Shown here in pieces: positions 6,221 through 7,902 of a stretch of 7,902 nt of DNA (position 1 is the stretch's first letter; every line of letters begins with the position of its first letter). The DNA lies in contig JACTVF010000100.1 in assembly GCA_019695435.1 (NCBI GenBank), forward strand, positions 1 through 7,902, given 5' to 3'. Source of the stretch: Methanoregulaceae archaeon. Lineage in GTDB: Archaea > Halobacteriota > Methanomicrobia > Methanomicrobiales > Methanospirillaceae. A program made the translations under genes and the position numbers. The notes beneath the pieces are model-generated. The model saw only the letters and a list, made by a program, of their open reading frames with translations. It was not told the origin of the DNA and ran no database searches.

Positions 6221-6246
6221 GAACTAATATTACAACGTGTTCTACC

Positions 6247-6254
6247 TGAGGTGG
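6247..6254 (+). promoter_or_regulatory. Strong Shine-Dalgarno site
   Basis: TGAGGTGG matches the complement of the archaeal 16S rRNA tail (GGAGGTGA-like) and ends 8 nt before the ATG at 6263. A second in-frame ATG at 6272 would be 17 nt away, so this site decides for 6263. Confidence 0.75.
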
Positions 6255-6262
6255 CGTACAAT

Positions 6263-7902
6263 ATGAAGAATATGAAGAACGTAGTTTTGGGAATCGCTGT
6301 CATAGCTATCATCCTCCTGGCGGCGATCCCTGCAGTATCGGCCTTTTCGGCCACATTGCCTTCGAGTCAGGCGACAACCCTGAATCCTGGCGATACTATC
6401 AATGTTCAGATAAGCGGACTCGCAGTGAATGACCAACTGGAGTACAGGATCACCTCTTCCAACCTGCAGATGTCGGCAAATACGGTCTCCCTCTCCAGCG
6501 TCAACATGCCGTTCGGGTTCGCCACTGGGACCGCAAAGACGACGCTCGCGACCACGGGGCTGTCTTCCGGGGGCGCCACGCTGACGGTAACACGGCTGAG
6601 TGATGGTACCCAGCTGATCTTGTCCGGTGCCACCATCACCACTGCATCAAATATTTATAAAGGGAATTATGCCGTTTCAATCACCGGTACGCCAACGGCC
6701 TCAAGTGTCGGTATCGACTATAGTGTATCCGGAACCGTTTCAGACGCCAACAGTGGCTCGGGGACGCTCATTCTGACACTTGCAAACCTCAAGTCGGGCG
6801 TCATTACTGTTGAAGTTCTTGATAGCGGGACATCACGTCTCTCCCAGGCATTTACCGTAGTGCCCGCGGGCTCGGTAACAACCGCCCCGTCCTATACCCC
6901 GGGGACCACCACAATTACTACACCGATATCTGTCCCTGTATCCTCGGGAGGAGTCAGCGCAACGCTGGCGGTACCGGCGGGTACTTCAGTTACATCAAGC
7001 ACCGGGGGGCAGGTAAGTACGATATTCAGCGCACCAGTCACCACAGTTCCTGATTCCTCGTTCGGCAAGAGCGGAACCACGTTCTCATTCATTGGACAAG
7101 CGGTGGAATGCGGACCCTCCGGAACCCAGTTTGGCGGGGCGGGTGCGACAATCTCGTTTACCCTTACACCGTCTCAGTGGACTGCCGCTCTCAGCCAGGC
7201 AAATGGTGACATTGCTGGCATAAGCATCAGGTACTATGATATCGGATCCGGCACATGGATTGCAGTCCCCACGACCGTCAACGTAGGGCCTTCCTCTACC
7301 ACGGTCACTGCCCAGGTCGCCCACTTCACCACGTACGGGATGTTCGGGCAGGCACCAACGCCAGATACGTCTGCTTCTGGTGGTGGCTCAGCTGCCGCCG
7401 CACCGGCAGCAGCTCCGGCAATGTTGGCACCAGTGGGATATTCTCCTACAGCGGTAACCCTGTCTCATGATGCAAACGGGGTAGTCTCACAGGATTATAC
7501 CATAGAAACAGATCCGGCGGCAGGATTCTCCTCGGCGGTGGGGATCAGCAAGGGTACGCAGGTGGTCTCAGGTACCGGGCAGCCGGTAGGTGAGGTATCC
7601 GCCACACCTCTCCCTCCGGGCACGCCTAACGCCTCGTTCAGCCGGGGGGGCAGCACGTTCGTATTCTCCGGATTCTCCGTAGGATGTGAACCCGCCGGTA
7701 CCCGGTTCGTCGGCGGGAATGCGACCATTTCGTTCTCCCTTACACCGTCTCAGTGGGCCGCCGCTCTCGGTCAGGTAGATGGTAATACCGCGGCCATGAC
7801 GATCCAGAACTATAACAACGTATCCAACACGTGGCTGCCAGTCACCACGACCGTCAATACGGACAGCCATACGGTCAGTGCCCAAATCACCCATTTCAGC
7901 AC
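6263..7902 (+). CDS. Secreted repeat-domain surface protein, N-terminal part (open at right edge)
   Basis: An uninterrupted frame of 546 codons starts at ATG 6263 and has no stop in the window. Residues 1-27 are a signal peptide: KNMKN basic start, a hydrophobic core VVLGIAVIAIILLAAIP, then AVSA as the likely cleavage site. Residues about 28-115 and 135-205 are Thr/Ser/Gly-rich beta-type modules; the second contains VGIDYSVSGTVSDA and GTLILTLANLKSGVITVEV. Two copies of a domain of about 125 residues follow (about 235-360, and 426 to the edge), sharing TISF-LTPSQW-AAL, TW-PVTTTV and AQ-HF motifs. They are separated by a Gly/Ala/Pro-rich linker (about 366-390). Cys occurs only at 283 and 475, at equivalent places. 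Three N-glycosylation sequons (N456, N486, N519) lie in the second copy. It is probably an extracellular or cell-wall-linked archaeal protein such as an adhesin or envelope component; membrane anchor or sorting signal would lie beyond the window. Exact family not recognised. It diverges from the glycan cluster. Confidence 0.88.
   Translation, partial: MKNMKNVVLGIAVIAIILLAAIPAVSAFSATLPSSQATTLNPGDTINVQISGLAVNDQLEYRITSSNLQMSANTVSLSSVNMPFGFATGTAKTTLATTGLSSGGATLTVTRLSDGTQLILSGATITTASNIYKGNYAVSITGTPTASSVGIDYSVSGTVSDANSGSGTLILTLANLKSGVITVEVLDSGTSRLSQAFTVVPAGSVTTAPSYTPGTTTITTPISVPVSSGGVSATLAVPAGTSVTSSTGGQVSTIFSAPVTTVPDSSFGKSGTTFSFIGQAVECGPSGTQFGGAGATISFTLTPSQWTAALSQANGDIAGISIRYYDIGSGTWIAVPTTVNVGPSSTTVTAQVAHFTTYGMFGQAPTPDTSASGGGSAAAAPAAAPAMLAPVGYSPTAVTLSHDANGVVSQDYTIETDPAAGFSSAVGISKGTQVVSGTGQPVGEVSATPLPPGTPNASFSRGGSTFVFSGFSVGCEPAGTRFVGGNATISFSLTPSQWAAALGQVDGNTAAMTIQNYNNVSNTWLPVTTTVNTDSHTVSAQITHFS
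6965..7351 (+). repeat. Surface-protein domain repeat, copy A
   Basis: Codes residues about 235-363, from LAVPAGTSVTSSTGG to HFTTYGMFGQ. The best conserved block, LTPSQW, is coded by an identical 20-base stretch at 7161-7180 and 7737-7756, giving a period of 576 nt (192 codons) including the linker. Confidence 0.8.
7538..7902 (+). repeat. Surface-protein domain repeat, copy B (cut by the window end)
   Basis: Codes residues about 426-546, from VGISKGTQVVSGTG to the HFS at the edge, where copy A has HFTT. It aligns to copy A with one-residue and two-residue gaps. Protein identity is moderate while a few nucleotide blocks remain identical, suggesting an old duplication or local gene conversion. 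It contains a run of seven G at 7644-7650. Confidence 0.8.

Larger units (their letters stand above)
4687..6240. other. Long intergenic region with no convincing gene, rich in inverted repeats
   Basis: About 1.55 kb separates the two divergent units. Short open frames exist on both strands (for example 4687-4878 minus, 5175-5363 plus, 5389-5694 minus, 5705-6001 plus). None shows a recognisable domain, and their translations are rich in Ser, Arg, Gln and Pro in the way random frames are. No tRNA or rRNA pattern was seen. What stands out instead is a series of inverted and direct repeats, listed separately, and alternating AT-rich and GC-rich blocks. It could hold a small RNA gene, regulatory DNA for one or both units, or the eroded remains of a mobile or dispersed element. 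I do not recognise it as any named family. Confidence 0.7.

Noticed and set aside
6892..7894. Minus-strand frames opposite the surface-protein gene, and a plus-strand frame at 7255-7470
   Set aside because: They arise from the GC-rich repeat coding of the surface protein; the plus-strand frame starting at 6263 is continuous and has a signal peptide and strong ribosome site.
1..7902. CRISPR arrays, transposases, integrases or attachment sites
   Set aside because: No regularly spaced short direct repeats, no transposase-like translation and no tRNA-end duplication were seen.

Overview
The window looks like archaeal DNA, most likely from a methanogen of the Methanomicrobiales (Methanoregula-like). 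This is inferred from several signs. Translation starts carry GAGGTG-type Shine-Dalgarno sites, and the promoters look like A/T-rich TATA boxes. One gene encodes a Thr/Ser-rich secreted protein of a kind common on methanogen surfaces, and one encodes a dolichol-phosphate-mannose-synthase-like glycosyltransferase with a membrane tail. No rRNA, tRNA, CRISPR array or transposase was seen, so the taxon is not proven.

Left part (1-4624, all minus strand): five genes read in one direction form a sugar/glycan cluster. In transcription order they are: a two-domain GT2 glycosyltransferase with a membrane tail (4624-2996); a single-domain GT2 with a hydrophobic C-terminus (2951-1992), strikingly AT-rich compared with its neighbours; an extended-SDR nucleotide-sugar epimerase/dehydratase (1995-1042); a classical SDR oxidoreductase (1045-182); and the start of a Gfo/Idh/MocA-type NAD(P)-binding oxidoreductase (176 to beyond the left edge). 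The second to fourth genes overlap by ATGA stop/start junctions and the fifth starts 5 nt after the fourth, so they are probably one operon. The likely logic is that the three oxidoreductase/epimerase genes make or modify an activated sugar, and the glycosyltransferases move sugars to a polyprenyl-phosphate carrier or a growing glycan at the membrane. The actual sugar cannot be read from the sequence.

Middle part (about 4687-6240): roughly 1.55 kb between the divergent transcription units has no convincing gene. It is rich in inverted repeats, including a 12-bp stem with an outer extension (4932-5009), a compact hairpin next to a repeated 11-mer (5050-5079), a near-perfect palindrome (5435-5459) and a 10-bp stem-loop (5574-5610). 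These could be structured RNA, regulatory DNA or remnants of a dispersed repeat. It is the least explained stretch of the window.

Right part (6263 to the right edge, plus strand): the start of a large secreted surface protein with a signal peptide, N-terminal beta-rich modules, and two copies of a domain of about 125 residues separated by a Gly/Ala/Pro linker. The gene is open at the window end. Its only two cysteines sit at equivalent places in the two copies, and all three N-glycosylation sequons visible fall in the second copy. The adjacency to a glycan cluster suggests, but does not show, that this kind of protein is a glycosylation target.
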